Origin: Hordeum vulgare subsp. vulgare
Lineage: Eukaryota; Streptophyta; Magnoliopsida; Poales; Poaceae
Length of the DNA stretch: 64,000 nucleotides
Assembly (NCBI RefSeq): GCF_904849725.1
Contig: NC_058523.1
Coordinates: forward strand, 109,866,189 to 109,930,188
Direction: 5' to 3'
The notes beneath the pieces are model-generated. The model was not told where the DNA came from and made no database searches. It saw only the letters and a list, made by a program, of their open reading frames with translations. Below, piece after piece: positions 44,801 through 56,927 of this stretch (positions within the stretch are counted from its first letter, which is position 1; each line of letters opens with the position of its first letter). The translations under genes were made by a program, and so were the position numbers.

Positions 44801-45822
44801 ATGTTCAGGAGGAAGTTTCATGGTGGTTCCTCAAGTAAGAAGGGTCCCCGTCTTTCTTTTCGGGAGCCCGAACCTTTTCAACTAAGGGACGCACCGGTAC
44901 AACCATGTGAATGGCCTTCCGATGAGTTTATGATCGAAGCAGGTTTCAAGAATGAGTTTGATACACTTGTTCGCAATGCCGAGTTGGAAGAATTCCTCTC
45001 AGATAAATGTGAACAGTATGCTATGCTCACTGCCTCTTTCATGCGTAGATTTAAATTTTCAGTTGGCCGTGACTCATCCATATTGTTTGATCTGTACGAT
45101 AAAATCCTATGCCATGGATTTGGAGGATTTCAATAGGATTTGCAAGATACCCGATGGGGGTAGTATTAATGATCCTTCTAAGTCTTCGGTCAGAGACTTT
45201 GTCTCCAGTATAACTGTTGGAGAAACCAGAGATATCACGCAAGCCACCATAGGAAGCATCCATTTCCCTGCCTTGCACTACTTTGCCCTCTTCATAGGTA
45301 GGTGCATTAACGGCAAGGGTGCATTGTCACCTATGCGCTTCTGACCTTAGTATCCTTAAGACCGTAGTAACAGGTGACAGGAGCTTTAATATGGGAGCTA
45401 AAATAGCAAGGAGGCTGAATAATAATGCCAGTGAGGGGGATTTCATTGGTGGAGTTTATGCTACACGCTTAGCAAATTTTCTTGGAGTGTCCATCCGTTT
45501 AGAAGACCCTCCTCTCCGTACAGCCAACCTTGATTGTGTCGCTCTAACACGCTACCAGTTCCTTGAGAGAGATCATGGATCCCTCCTATACCGCTTCATA
45601 TTTAACCGGCAGCGTGTTTTCCATATTACCCTTCCTGCTCCTGCTTTCTTTGACTTTCAGGTAAAACGAAGACACTACATAACCATATGAGAGGCAGAGG
45701 AGTATGAGAGGGAGTCAATGGCTGCTCGACTTCGTGAGGAAGCTATTCAGGCAGTGGCTGCAGCACTCCCGTATAACACCCATTATGATTTTGGGTTTCG
45801 CCAGGACCATCCATGGGAGTAG
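44801..45822 (+). pseudogene. D Athila-type 3' ORF (ATHILA ORF-1-like), frameshifted
   Basis: ATG at 44801 (MFRRKFHGGSSSKKG). Conserved pieces in order: WPSDEFMIEAGFKNEFD; MDLEDFNRICKIPDGG (after a frameshift near 45110); TIGSIHFPALHYFALFIGRCI; MGAKIARRLNNNASEGDF and GGVYATRLANFLGV (after a second shift near 45340); ITLPAPAFFDFQVK; then EEYERESMAARLREEA in a third frame to a stop at 45822. This resembles the plant 'Arabidopsis retrotransposon ORF-1' family found between pol and the 3' LTR of Athila elements, as recalled from memory. Its role is unknown; an envelope-like role has been suggested for Athila but no transmembrane segment is evident here. Confidence 0.75.
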
Positions 45823-47762
45823 ACCAAGCTAGGCCAAAAGCCTAAGCTTGGGGGAGTACGTGTTCTCAACGACCTTACATTCATGCTTATGCTTTCACTT
45901 TGTTAGCTGATGTTTACACTTTGCCACTGTATTATCCATGCTAGTTTATTTTCGTTTTCTTGTTTTGTGTCCTTTTGAGAAAAACCCAAAAAGATTTTTC
46001 TTTCTTCTTTTGCGTGTTGGGAGCTTTCCCGTGTAAATAGTTTTCTTTTTCTTTGGGTCAAGGTAGAAGATATTGGTTACAATGTTTAGTGGTTCTTGCA
46101 TGCATACCTGTTTAGCTTTCAAAGAGCCATATTACTTTGTCTTTTCCTTTGTGTTTGCCTGCAGATTCAGCTTAGTCCGATGCACGAGCGCTCTTATTAT
46201 TGTTCACATCGTTCGATCGTGCAAGTGAAAGGCAATAATGATGATATATGATGAAGTGACTAAGACTGAAAAGCTGGTATAAACTCTATCTATTTTGTTT
46301 TTATAAATATGACTAGCTTGTCGACCCAGATTCAACTTTGTTGTGAGAGAACCATGTTTGCAATGACAACTTAGAGATCATAGTTTTTGATGACATGCTT
46401 ATTTAGCTGAGAGCTTATAATGGTTTGTCTTGAATGCCAACATAGATTTTGAGATCACTATGATGTAGTATGATAGGATGGTATTCTCCTTTGAATGATT
46501 CAAGTGGCTTGACTTGGCGCATGTTCATGCATGTAGTTGAAACAAAATCAACATAGCCTCTATGATGTTCGTGTTCATGGTGATTTATATCCTGTTCATG
46601 CTTGCATTTAATGGTAGTCAAAATCATTGCATCTTGATGACTGTTGTCGCTCTCTAGTTGGTCGCTTCCCAGTCTTTCCATGCTAGCCTTCACTTGTACT
46701 AAGCGGAATACTGCTTGTGCATCCACTTCCATAAACCCAAAAGTTTTTCCATGAGAGTCCACCAGACCTACCTATTTGCGGTATTTACATGCCGTTCCAA
46801 GTAAATTTGCATGTGCCACTCTCTAAACCTTCAAGAAATAATCTGTTTTGCATGCCCGAACCTCTCATGTGGTGACAGGGGGATATTGGTATCTTCCATG
46901 CTAGGAGTGTTATCCTCGACAGGTGTTTATTCACTGTCATTCACGAGAAAGGGGCCGGTAATTGGAATGCCCAGTTCCACGCTTAAATCGAAAACATAAT
47001 TGTAAAACAAGACTCCCCCCGGATTGATGTTAGTATGGACGGTACCCGAGGATTCGGCTATCCGTGGAGTGTGATTGATTGGTGGTGGGGGAGTTAAAAC
47101 TTTACTTTTCTGTTTGGGAACCGCCTATAGCATGAGTAGCATGGAAGATATTGAGAACTCTTGGTCATTGCATTGACAGTGAAAGCATGCCACCCAAAAT
47201 TATTATCTCTGTTTTCAAAGCTTGAGCTCTGGCACATGTGCAAATCAATGCTTCCCTCTGCGAAGGGCCTGTCTATTTATTTTCAAGTCGAGTCATCCTC
47301 CTCTTATATAAGCACCAATTAGAGAGCACCTCTCTCATTTTTATGCTTTTCTTTTGATTCATATTGTGTATGACTATGACTGGATCTTTGTTGCTATGAA
47401 TTACAATGTTTAGTCAGCCCTTGATCTTTGAAAGTGCTCTGTATTTATGTTTTGCGGTCTCAGAAAGAGCTACCGAGATACCACCTATTCATATTGCTTC
47501 ATGCTTGTTTTGATTGAAGTCTTGGTATTCAAAACTCATTATTATTTGCTCGTTAGCTGATTATGCCATTGATATTAGTTTACCGTGAGACCTTTGTGTC
47601 ACTTACTTATGTGGTTAACTTCTGATCTTGCTGAAATTCTGGTTATGAGTTAGACATAGTTGCAACAACAAGATCAAACAGAGTTTGTCAAAGTTTTTCT
47701 TTCTCTCTCAGTCTGTCAACTGAGTTGCTTGAGGACAAGCAAGGTTTTAAGCTTGGGGGAGT
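45823..47762 (+). other. D 3' noncoding region with two PPT-like sites
   Basis: 1.9 kb without a supported ORF. Just after the ORF, AAGCTTGGGGGAGT (45844-45857) repeats the true PPT (47749-47762) exactly. A perfect stem-loop TTGCTTGAGGACAAGCAA (47725-47742) precedes the PPT. CTTCCCTCTGCGAAGGGCC (47250-47270) matches a motif in element A. Confidence 0.85.
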
Positions 47763-49441
47763 TGATACGTCTCCATCGTATCTACTTTTCCAAACTATTT
47801 TGCCCTTGTTTTGGACTCTAGTTTGCATGATTTGAATGGAACTAACCTGGAATGATGTTGTTTTCAGCAGAATTGCCTTGGTGTTATTTTTGTGCAGAAA
47901 TCAAAGTTCTCAGAACGTACTGAAAATTTACGGGGAATATTTTTGGAAAATATGAAAAATAACTGCGCAAAGATCCACCTGAGGGGGTGGGCCAGTGGGC
48001 TACAAGTCGTGCCACCGCCACCCCCCTGGTGGCGGATGGCAAGCTTGTGGGGCCCACGTGGCTCTACCGCCCCAATCTCAGCTCTATAAGTTCACTTTCG
48101 TCCCAGAAAAAATAAGGAGAGAAGATTTCGTCGCGTTTGCGATACGGAGGCACCGCCACAACCTGTTGTTCATCTGGAGGGTAGATCTGGATTACGTTTT
48201 GGGCTCCGGAGAGGGGAAATCGTCGCCATCATCATCATCAACCTTCTTCCCTCTCCAATTCCATGAAACTCTTCATCATTCATGAGTAATCTATTCGTAG
48301 GCTCGCTGGGCGGTGATGAGTAGGATGAGATCAATCATGTAATCGAGTTAGTTTTGATGGGGATTGATCCCTAGTATCCACTATGTTCTGAGATTGATGT
48401 TGCTACTACTTTGCCATGCTTAATTCTTGTCACTAGGGCCCGAGTGCCATGATTTCAGATCTGAAATTATAATGTTATCACCAATATATGTGTGTTTTAG
48501 ATCCGATCTTGCAAGTTGTAGTTACCTACTATGTGTTATGATCTGTCAACCCCGAAGTGACAATAACCGGAACCACTCCCGGTGATGACCATAGTTTGAG
48601 GAGTTCATGTGTTCACCAAGCGCTAATGTGTTGGTCCGGTTCTTTATTAAAAGGAGAACCTTAATATCCCGTAATTTCCTTTTGGACCCCGCTTCCACGG
48701 GATGGATGGACAATAGATGTCATGCAAGTTCTTTTCCCTAAGCACGTATGCCGACACACGGAATGCATGCCTACATCACATTGACGAACGAGAGCTAGCC
48801 ACATATCTCTCCGTGTTATAACTGTTGCATGATGAATATCATCCAAACAAATCACCGACCCATTGCCTACGAGTTTGTCCTACTACTACTGTTACTTGCC
48901 TTGCTCTGCTACTACTGCTGTTACTTATCTTGCTCTGCTGCTACTGTTTCTACTACTATCGCTTGCTACTGTTGCTACTTGCTACCGCTGTCACTACTGC
49001 AGTTCCTTGCCGCTGCTATTACTCGTTACACTGCTAATACCTGCTACAATTTTGGTACGCTTGTCGTTGACGGGAACAGACAATTTCCGTCAATGGGCAA
49101 CTTGGCGCCATTGATACAATCGTTAGGAATAGTCTGTCGTCAACAGATCGTTTTCTGACACCGTTGTTATCATACTACTTTGTTGTTACTACTTTGCTTG
49201 CGGATACTAATCTTTCAGGTGTGGTTGAATCTGACACATTCAGCTGCTAATACTTGAGAGTATCCTCTCACCTCCTATAGGCGTACCAACAAATTTGGGT
49301 CGAATACTCTACCCTCCAAAACTGCTACGATCCCACGCGCTGGTGGGCCGTCAACAACATTCTTCTAGTTTCGATTGCCGAAGAGTGCTAGCAGCATTCT
49401 TCTGGTGCCGTTGCAGGGGAAGGTCTGCTGTCACGGAATCA
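47763..49441 (+). repeat. D 3' LTR
   Basis: 1679 bp, TGATACGTCTCC to acggaatca, then the TSD gtagg. It has the hairpin (47998-48056) and TATA-like ctctataag (48082-48090). It is very similar to the 5' LTR. Most length difference is in the CTACTG-type repeat (48880-49040) and a short duplication near 49175-49200. Confidence 0.93.
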
Positions 49442-49446
49442 GTAGG

Positions 49447-50999
49447 TATGGTGGCTGTTTTGAGGGAGGCTAATGGTGGGTTTTGTGCACCGGCGAAAAT
49501 TGCACGGCACTAAAGAAGATAGTGATGGTGGAAGGTGGAAGTGCATCTAAACCATGGAATCAACATTAGTCATGAAGAACTCATATACTTGTTGCAAAAG
49601 TTTTAGTAGTAATCGAAACAAAGCATTCATCGCATACTCCTAGGGGAAGGGTTGGTAGGTATAAACCATCGCGCGATCTCGACCGCCACACAAAGGATGA
49701 CAATCAACAGACTAATCATGCTCAGACTTCATCACATAGCGGTTCACCATACGTGCATGCTACGGGAATCACTAACTTCAACACAAGTATTTCTAGATCC
49801 ACAACACCTTACTAATATAACTTCAATGTTACCATAACCACAACTCAAAACTAATTAAGATAAATCAAACTTCTCTAACTATTCAATGCACATGAAGGTG
49901 GAAGTTTTCATATCCCTTTGGATAACTACCCCTTTTGAGACTACTTTCATAGCATAGATCAACTACCAAGCCACGCACCGCCGTGCTCTAAAAGATATAA
50001 GTGAAGCACAAAGAGAAAATCAACTAGCTCAAAAGATATAAGTGAAGCACATGTGAGCTGAATTGTCTAACCAAAGGATATAAGTGAAGCTCGACAAAAT
50101 CACTGTGAGTGCATGTCTCTCTCTAGGTGTGCAACAAGGATGATTGTGACACAACAAAAATAAAAGACTCCTATGATACAAGACGCTCCAAGCAAAACAC
50201 ATAACATGTGGTGAATAAAAATATAGCCCCAAGTAACGCTACCGATGGATTGAAGACGAAAGAGGGAATGCCTTCCCGGGGCATCCCCAAGCTTAGGCTT
50301 TTACGGCATCCTTGAATCAACTTGGGGTGCCTTGGGCATTCCCAAGCTTGAGCTCTTGCCACTCTTTATCTTTTTGTCCATAAGAACTTCACCCAAAACT
50401 GGAAAACTTCACAACACGAAACTTAAACAGAAACTCGTGATAACATTAGTATAAGAAAGCAAACCATCACTTCCTTAGGTACTGTAGCGAACTTAAATTC
50501 TACTTATGTTGATGTTGGGTTACTGTATTTTCAATCTTCCATGTCTAATACCCCCCGATACTATCGATAGTTTCATCAAAATAAGCAACCAACTCAACAA
50601 AAACAGAATTTGTTAACAGCAGACCAGTCTGTAGCAATCTGTATAGTTCGTATACTTATGTTACTTCAAAAATTCTGAAAAATTACGACAGTCTGAAGAA
50701 TTTGCTTAGCCATCTGCAGCAAAAATAATCAACTCAAAAGCTCTTACAGAAAAAAAATGCAAATTCTTTTCGTGAGCAGAAAGTTTCTGTCTTTTCCACC
50801 ATGACCAGACGATCATCCCAAGACTAATCATAACGGTTTTGCTTGGCACAAACGCAAAAAGAAACACAAAAAACACAATCATAACAGAATTATGAAAGTG
50901 TGTAAAACAAAAAATAGAGAGAAAAAGGATAGATTCGTTGGGTTGCCTCCCAACAAGCGCTATTGTTTAACGCCTTTAGCTAGGCATAAGGTGATGGAA
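49447..50999 (-). other. S2 3' noncoding region, ORF-proximal part
   Basis: Continues 38312-39421 after D. Contains the conserved post-stop block (50937-50985), hairpins near 50263-50350, and degenerate 41-bp repeats (49991-50090). An antisense small ORF (49652-49837, +) corresponds to those at 844-1047 and 63641-63844. Confidence 0.8.
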
Positions 51000-53039
51000 T
51001 CACGTATAGTCATCCTTGGTGCTCAAACCATAAGTAGCCCTCATCATAGATTCATAAGGCAATCTTATTTTCTTTCTAGGAAAATGTTCCATGCCCTTCT
51101 TTAGGGGAAATGGAAATATAATATTCCCTTCCTTCATATTGATGATAGCACCAATAGTCCTTAGGAAAGGTCTACCAAGAATAATGGGACATGAAGGATT
51201 GCAATCTATATCAAGTACAATGAAATCCACGGGTACATAGTTCTTATTTGCAACAATAAGAACATCATCGATCCTTCCCATGGGTTTCTTTACAGTAGAA
51301 TCTGCAAGACGCAAATTAAGAGAACACTCTTCAATCTCATGAAAACCAAGAATATCACATAAAGACTTTGGAATCGCGGAAACACTAGCACCCAAATCAC
51401 ACAAAGCATTGCATTCATAGTTTTTGATTTTGATTTTGATTGTAGGTTCCCACTCATCATGAAGGTTTCTAGGTATAGAGACATCTAATTCGAGCTTCTC
51501 TTCCAGAGATTTCATCATAGCATCTACGATATGAGCGGTAAAGGCTTTGCTTTGGCTATAAGCATGTGGAGAGTTTGCAATGGATTGCATCAAGGAAATG
51601 CATTCAAACAAGGAGCAACTATCATAATTGAGTTCCTTGAAATCCAAAGTGGGAGTTTCATTACTACCCAAAATTTTGATTTCTTCTACTCCACTCTCCA
51701 CACCTTTATCATCAAGATAGGTGGACTCCAAATCATTGGGGCGTTTTTCAACAAAGTGGATTCATATCCAGCCTCTTCATCAATAGGTTTGACACGCGAA
51801 AACAAAGATTCAAGAGGAGTCACACCAAGCACTTTAAGATCTTCGTGATTTGCATGACTAGAACGCACCCTTTTAAACCATTCATGCCTAGCGCGAATTT
51901 GGGCGGTTCTTTCTTTGCTCTCATTCATGGAGACACGCATAGCTTTCAAAGTTTCATCCAAGTTGACCTTGGGAGGAGCACATCTAACTTTCAAAGCATC
52001 AATATCAAAAGACATCCTATCAACGCTCTTAGCCAAATCGTCTATTTTGAGTAGTTTTTCCTCTATGGACGCATTAAAAATCTTTTGAGAGTTGATGAAC
52101 TCTTTGATATTACTCTCTAAATCAGAGGGTAATTTGTTATGATTTCCATAAGTGTTGTTGTAGGAATTGCCATAATTTTCAGAGGAGTTACTAATAAATG
52201 TTGCCAAAATTATTCTTACCAACAAAATTAACGTCCAAACTAGCGTTGCTACTCTCAATCAAGGAAGATAGTGGCATGTCATTAGGATCTAAAGGAGCAT
52301 TTCTACTAGCAACCAAATTCATCAACTCATCCATCTTAGCACTAAGCGAGTTAATTTCTTCTATAGCGTGTACCTTTTTGCTAGCAGGTGACCTTTCAGT
52401 GTGCCACTGAGAGTAGTTGGTCATGATATTGTCTAGGAGTTTTGTAGCGTCTCCTAACATGATTTCCATGAATGTTCCACCTAAGGCGGGGTCCAAGATA
52501 TTGCGAGAAGCGAAATTCAAACCAGCGTAAAAGATTTGTATAATCATCCACAAACTCAAGCCATGAGCGGGACAATTTCTAATCATTAACTTCATCCTCT
52601 CCCAAGATTGTGCAACATGTTCATGATCAAGTTGCTTGAAATTCATGATATCGTTACGTAAGGAGGTAATCTTAGCCGGCGGAAAATACTTGGATATGTA
52701 AGCATCTTCGCACTTATTCCAAGAATCGATACTATTTTTAGGCAAAGAAGAAAACCAAGTTTTTGCGCGATCTCGCAACGAGAAAGGAAAAGGCTTCAAC
52801 TTAATTACGTCATTATCCACATCTCTTTTCTTTTGCATATCGCAAAGCTCAATGAAGGTATTGATATGGGATGCGGCATCTTCACTAGGAAGGCGAGAGA
52901 ATTACTCTTTCATAACAACATTCAGCAAAGCTACGTTGATTTCATACGATTCCGCACTAGTGGTGGGAGCAATCGGAGTACTAATAAAATCATTATTATT
53001 GGTACTCGAGAAGTCGCAAAGTTTGGTGTTTTCAGCCAT
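51000..53039 (-). pseudogene. gag: S2 gag and retropepsin-like protease
   Basis: The ATG at 53037-53039 begins MAENTKLCDFSSTNNNDF. An early TAA (about 52902; CAA in S3) stops it. Gag then continues with FSLRDRAKTWFSSLPKN and YISKYFPPAKITSLRNDIM, the HVAQSWERMKLMIRNCPAHG motif, and an asparagine-rich tail. After frame changes near 52200 and 51720, the protease part (51731-51000) is open and reads CDLGASVSAIPKSL, VLDIDCNPSCPIILGRPFLRT and ends GLSTKDDYT. The catalytic DxGAS is intact here, unlike in D. No pol follows. Confidence 0.88.
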
Positions 53040-53312
53040 GATGACTTCAACAAACAAACAAGCACACAAGCAAGCAAGAAAACCGGCAAAGGGCAAAAGA
53101 AAACGGCAAAGGAAAATGGAAAAAAGGCAATGGAAAACGGCAAAGGAGAAAGGCAAATGAAAACGGCAAATATGAAGTGGGGGAGAGGAAAACGAGAGGC
53201 AACTGGAAAAAAAGGTAAATGCAAGAGATGAGTTTGTGACACCTACTTGGATAGATCTCCTCCCCGCGCCAGAAATCAACACGTTGACGAGAGACTATTC
53301 TTGACTTGATCC

Positions 53313-53330
53313 TCCCCGGTAACGGCGCCA
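53313..53330 (-). promoter_or_regulatory. S2 primer-binding site (tRNA-Asp)
   Basis: On minus TGGCGCCGTTACCGGGGA, one mismatch from the tRNA-Asp complement, 10 nt inside the LTR at 53341. Confidence 0.9.
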
Positions 53331-53340
53331 GAAATCCTTC

Positions 53341-54946
53341 TGCTACTGCGACAACAGACCTTCCCTGGTACGGCGCCAGGAATCCTGCTGCTACGGCTAC
53401 GCCTTTAGGGACTTCCTTGGCAAATATGCAAAGGATTTCCCCGTGGCCTTGGAGCCTTGCGTTGGTGTTGCCTTGAAGAGGAAAGGGTGATGTAGCACAG
53501 CGGCGGTAAGTATTTCCCTCAGCTTTGAGAACCAAGGTATCAAACCAGTGGAAGATCTCGTCAAGTTACAAGTACATGCACAAACACAAAGAGCTTCCAC
53601 CCAACGCTATGAAGGGGTTGTCAATCCCTTATAGATTGTTTGCAAAGTGAGAACTGAAAGCAACAAAGTAAACAAGCAAAGTAAAAGTGAAAGTGGAAAC
53701 GATAGTTGTGAATAGACCCGGGGGCCGTAGTGTTCACTAGTGTCTTCTCTCATGAAAGCAAGTAGACGGTGGATGAACGAATTACTATCGAGCAATTGAT
53801 AGAACCGTGCAAAGTCATGACGTTATCTAAGGCAATGATTATATCTATAGGCATCACGTCCAAAACAAGTAGACTGATACTTTCTGCATCTACTACTATT
53901 ACTCCACACGTCGACCGCTATCCAGCATGTATCTAGTGTATTAAGTCCAAAATAAGAGAGTAACACCTTAAGCAAGATGACATGATGTAGATGGACAATC
54001 TCATATCTACGATAAAAGCCCATCATGTTACCCTTGATGGCAACAACATGATGCGTGCCTTTCTGCCCCTTCTGTCACTAGGAAAGGTCACCACACGGTA
54101 TGAACCCAAAACCAAGCACTTCTCCCATTGCAAGAATCATAGATCTAGTTGGCCAAACAAAACCCAAGACTCGGAGAGAGTTACAAGGATATCAAATCAT
54201 GCATATAAGAAATCAACAAAGACTCAAATATAACTCATAGATAATCTGATCACAAATCCAAAATTCATTGGATCTCGACAAACACACCGCCAAAGGGATT
54301 ACATCGGATAGATATCCATGAAGATCATGGAGAACTTTGTATTGAAGATCCAAGAGAGAGAAGAAGCCATCTAGCTACTAACTGCGGACCCGTAGGTCTG
54401 AAGTGGACCACTCACGAGTCATTGGAGAGGCGATGATGTTGATGTAGAAGCCCTCCAACTCCAAAGTTCCCTCTGGCAGGGCGCCGGGAAGGGTTTCCAG
54501 ATGAGATCTCGCGGAAACGGAAGCAGGCGGTGGCGGAGAAGTGTTTTCGTGGATGCCCTGATTTTTTCTGGATTTTTAGGGAATTTATAGGCCAAAGAGC
54601 TAGGGCAGGGGAGCACCAGGGAGGCCACAAGCTTGGTTGCCGTGGCCCCCCTGGCCGCGGCAACAAGGCTTGTGGGATCCCTGTGAGCCCACTGCCTTGG
54701 CCCTCAAGCCTCCCGATCTTCTTCCGTTCTGGAAAAAATTATTTCGGGGATTTTATTCCGTTTGGACTCCGTTCCAAAATCAGATCTGAAAAGAGTCAAA
54801 AACACAGAAAAAAGAGGAACTGACGCTTGGCAATGAATTAATAAGTTAGTCCCAAAAAAGATAAAAAAAGGTAAACAAAACATCCAAAGATGACAAGATA
54901 ACAGCGTGAAACCATCAAAAATTATAGATACGTTTGAGACGTATCA
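53341..54946 (-). repeat. S2 5' LTR
   Basis: 1606 bp, TGCTACTGCGAC to gacgtatca, then TSD gaggc. It has a GC-rich hairpin at 54617-54680 and a TATA-like cctataaattcc (minus) near 54580-54595. It is the uninterrupted partner of the split 3' LTR. Confidence 0.93.
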
Positions 54947-54951
54947 GAGGC

Positions 54952-55737
54952 CGCTTCTCACAAGGTGGTGGTCGAACAAGGGGCTACCAAGCTGAGCTCC
55001 GTTAAAGTGGAAAGTAGCAAGCATGAGGCTAGGCTACCCGAGGTTCAACATGAGCTGCAAGCAGCTAGCTCTAAATATCAGACTTTGGAGCAGAAGTCTC
55101 GGGAGAAGGTGACCGAGCTCTCCAAGTTGTTCGCCGAGCTTAAGTCAGAGCGGGTGGAAGGGAGGTTCTATCAAGAAGTACGCCATGCCAACCAGATGGC
55201 AAATGGTAAGAAATACTTATTGCAATATGCCTTCGGTGAAAGCAGGTATGCATTTCTTACGCGTATGTGGCATTCCTCAGGCACCTTCACTGACCTCCCG
55301 AGGAGTGTGGCGGAACCAAACAAGAACTACTCGTCCCATAACTGGGATGCTGAGTGGAGGCTCTTCTGAGCTGAGTTTCAGACTCCCGAGCTCAACCTCA
55401 GTCTGAGTTATCAAATGAAACAACTCATGGAGCTGCATAAGATGGCAGAGCCGACCATGAAGAATCCCTGTATCCAGCTATGTCCTACCGAGCCTTTGCC
55501 GAGTAGTTACTTCGACCTAGTGCAGAAGTTGGTTGATGCCATGCCCTGGATTGAGGTCCTTAAACTTTCCGTCTACATAGAATGAGCTCGGATGGCCTTT
55601 GCAAGGACCATGGTGCACTATCTGGGGATGAAGCCCGTGACGATGGCGACCGCACCTCCACCGGCTGGGAAAGAGCACAGACACCGTGAGCTCTCGAAAG
55701 ATGTATTTTTGAGTAATTGTATTGTCGTCTCCCTTTG
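54952..55737 (+). pseudogene. T2 antisense ORF, 3' part
   Basis: Continues HKAELEQAKKEA from 21554 directly as ASHKVVVEQGATKLSSVKVESSKHEARLP, so removing S2 and one TSD copy restores the frame. A long coiled-coil-like region follows (EVQHELQAASSKYQTLEQKS...ELSKLFAELKSE). A candidate intron begins at 55206 (gtaagaaata). The C-terminal exon has QKLVDAMPWIEVLKLS and ARMAFARTMVHYLGMKP with a stop between them, ending near 55737. Confidence 0.7.
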
Positions 55738-56927
55738 AACAACTTATATTTATAATGTTTAGTATTTGTGCTTTGTGTATTATTTTGACTCCTATCAGTT
55801 GGCCCGTTGAATCTGAAAGTTAGCAGTCGTCGGCTTCAGCCCCCAAGTAGATACTACCCGGGGTATTTCGCCGTCCGTAGTATTACCCTTAGCTGATGAA
55901 TTGGTGCCCGAAGGTGGTAGTTTTGGGAAGGAAAAGAGGCAATCAGACATGCAGTTTTATCACTTTCACTTAGCCTTGGGATTTGAAATTAGGGGGCTGA
56001 TCGAAAGCCCCCGTGTTTTTTGGTGGTAGTCGGGTAAGCCGAATTTTAAAATAGCTACCATAGGGTCCGTAAAGGCGTAAACTCTCCCTGTAACATAATA
56101 GCCTCCAACGCCTTTTTGTTGTTGAGCTCGGGTTGCAGAACAATTTTCGCTTACTATGATGGTCAGTTTTTGGCTTTCTCCACCAAATATTGTTAAGCCA
56201 GACTAGCCGGCAATACAATCGAAGTGGTTCTCCCTTTACCCCTTAGCCAAACTAGCGGAACATAAGGAGGTAAGCACAAGAGAAGGGCAACCCAACTATA
56301 GATCAAAGACATAATTCAGAACCGATGCATATAACGCAAGACCCGAGAGTCCGAACACTAAAAAAGTTGTGATGACATAGTAGTCGGGATGGTGTTACCA
56401 TCAAAGGCCCTCGTCCATGATCGATAACACTTTATTGTGTGTAAAAAGCAATTTTTGGCCTGTCAGCGAAAAAATGTATGTATACAAAGTACTTGGAATA
56501 ATTTGTGAGATTATTTTTTATAACTCGTAGCACCACTGAAGCTATTACGGGTAACTATTGATACAATTTTTAAAGCAACTTTGCCGTGCGACCTTCCATG
56601 GGTGACTTGACGTCCGCCCTCTTTTTCGTTCGTGCTATTACCATTGCTAGAGGTGGGGGTACTATCCTTTATAGGAAGTTCTGCTATTACCATTGCTAGA
56701 GTGGGCCTTGAGAAGCTACTAATGAAAAGGAGGAGCTTGACAGTTGGGGCTCTTCATGATGTTGTGCCTTTGGTCCGTAGGGTGTGCTGGACCATAGTTC
56801 GGTTGATCCGATCACATAATCCCTGGTGGGTTGCTCCCACGGCTGCCCATGGAATTTTAAGGATGAAATTGTGTTCACGAGGGACATACCTTGAAGGTGT
56901 TCGGGTCGTGTCGTGGAAGTTGTATCC
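55738..56927. other. T2 noncoding stretch between antisense ORF and gag-protease
   Basis: About 1.2 kb with no RT, RNase H or integrase motif on either strand, although pol would be expected here. A direct repeat of about 20 bp (gctattaccattgctagag at about 56635 and 56682) is visible. Short open frames are unsupported. Confidence 0.6.

Larger units (their letters stand above)
39427..49441 (+). mobile_element. D: non-autonomous Athila-lineage retrotransposon with gag-protease and Athila-type 3' ORF
   Basis: 10015 bp, TSD gtagg at 39422-39426 and 49442-49446. LTRs are 39427-41074 and 47763-49441, with ends TGATACG...AATCA. tRNA-Asp PBS at 41084-41101, PPT at 47749-47762. Internal order is gag-protease (41152-44018), promoter-like segment (44019-44800), Athila-type ORF (44801-45822), 3' noncoding region. 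No RT, RNase H or integrase is present, so movement would need a helper such as element A. Confidence 0.93.
21555..54946 (-). mobile_element. S2: complete pol-less Athila-like LTR retrotransposon carrying two nested insertions
   Basis: TSD gaggc at 21550-21554 and 54947-54951. The 3' LTR is 21555-22180 plus 37335-38311 (split by Sukkula), and the 5' LTR is 53341-54946. The internal region is 38312-53340, interrupted by D (39427-49441). With the insertions removed it is about 8.2 kb. It encodes gag and a retropepsin-like domain but no RT, RNase H or integrase, so it is non-autonomous. Confidence 0.92.
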
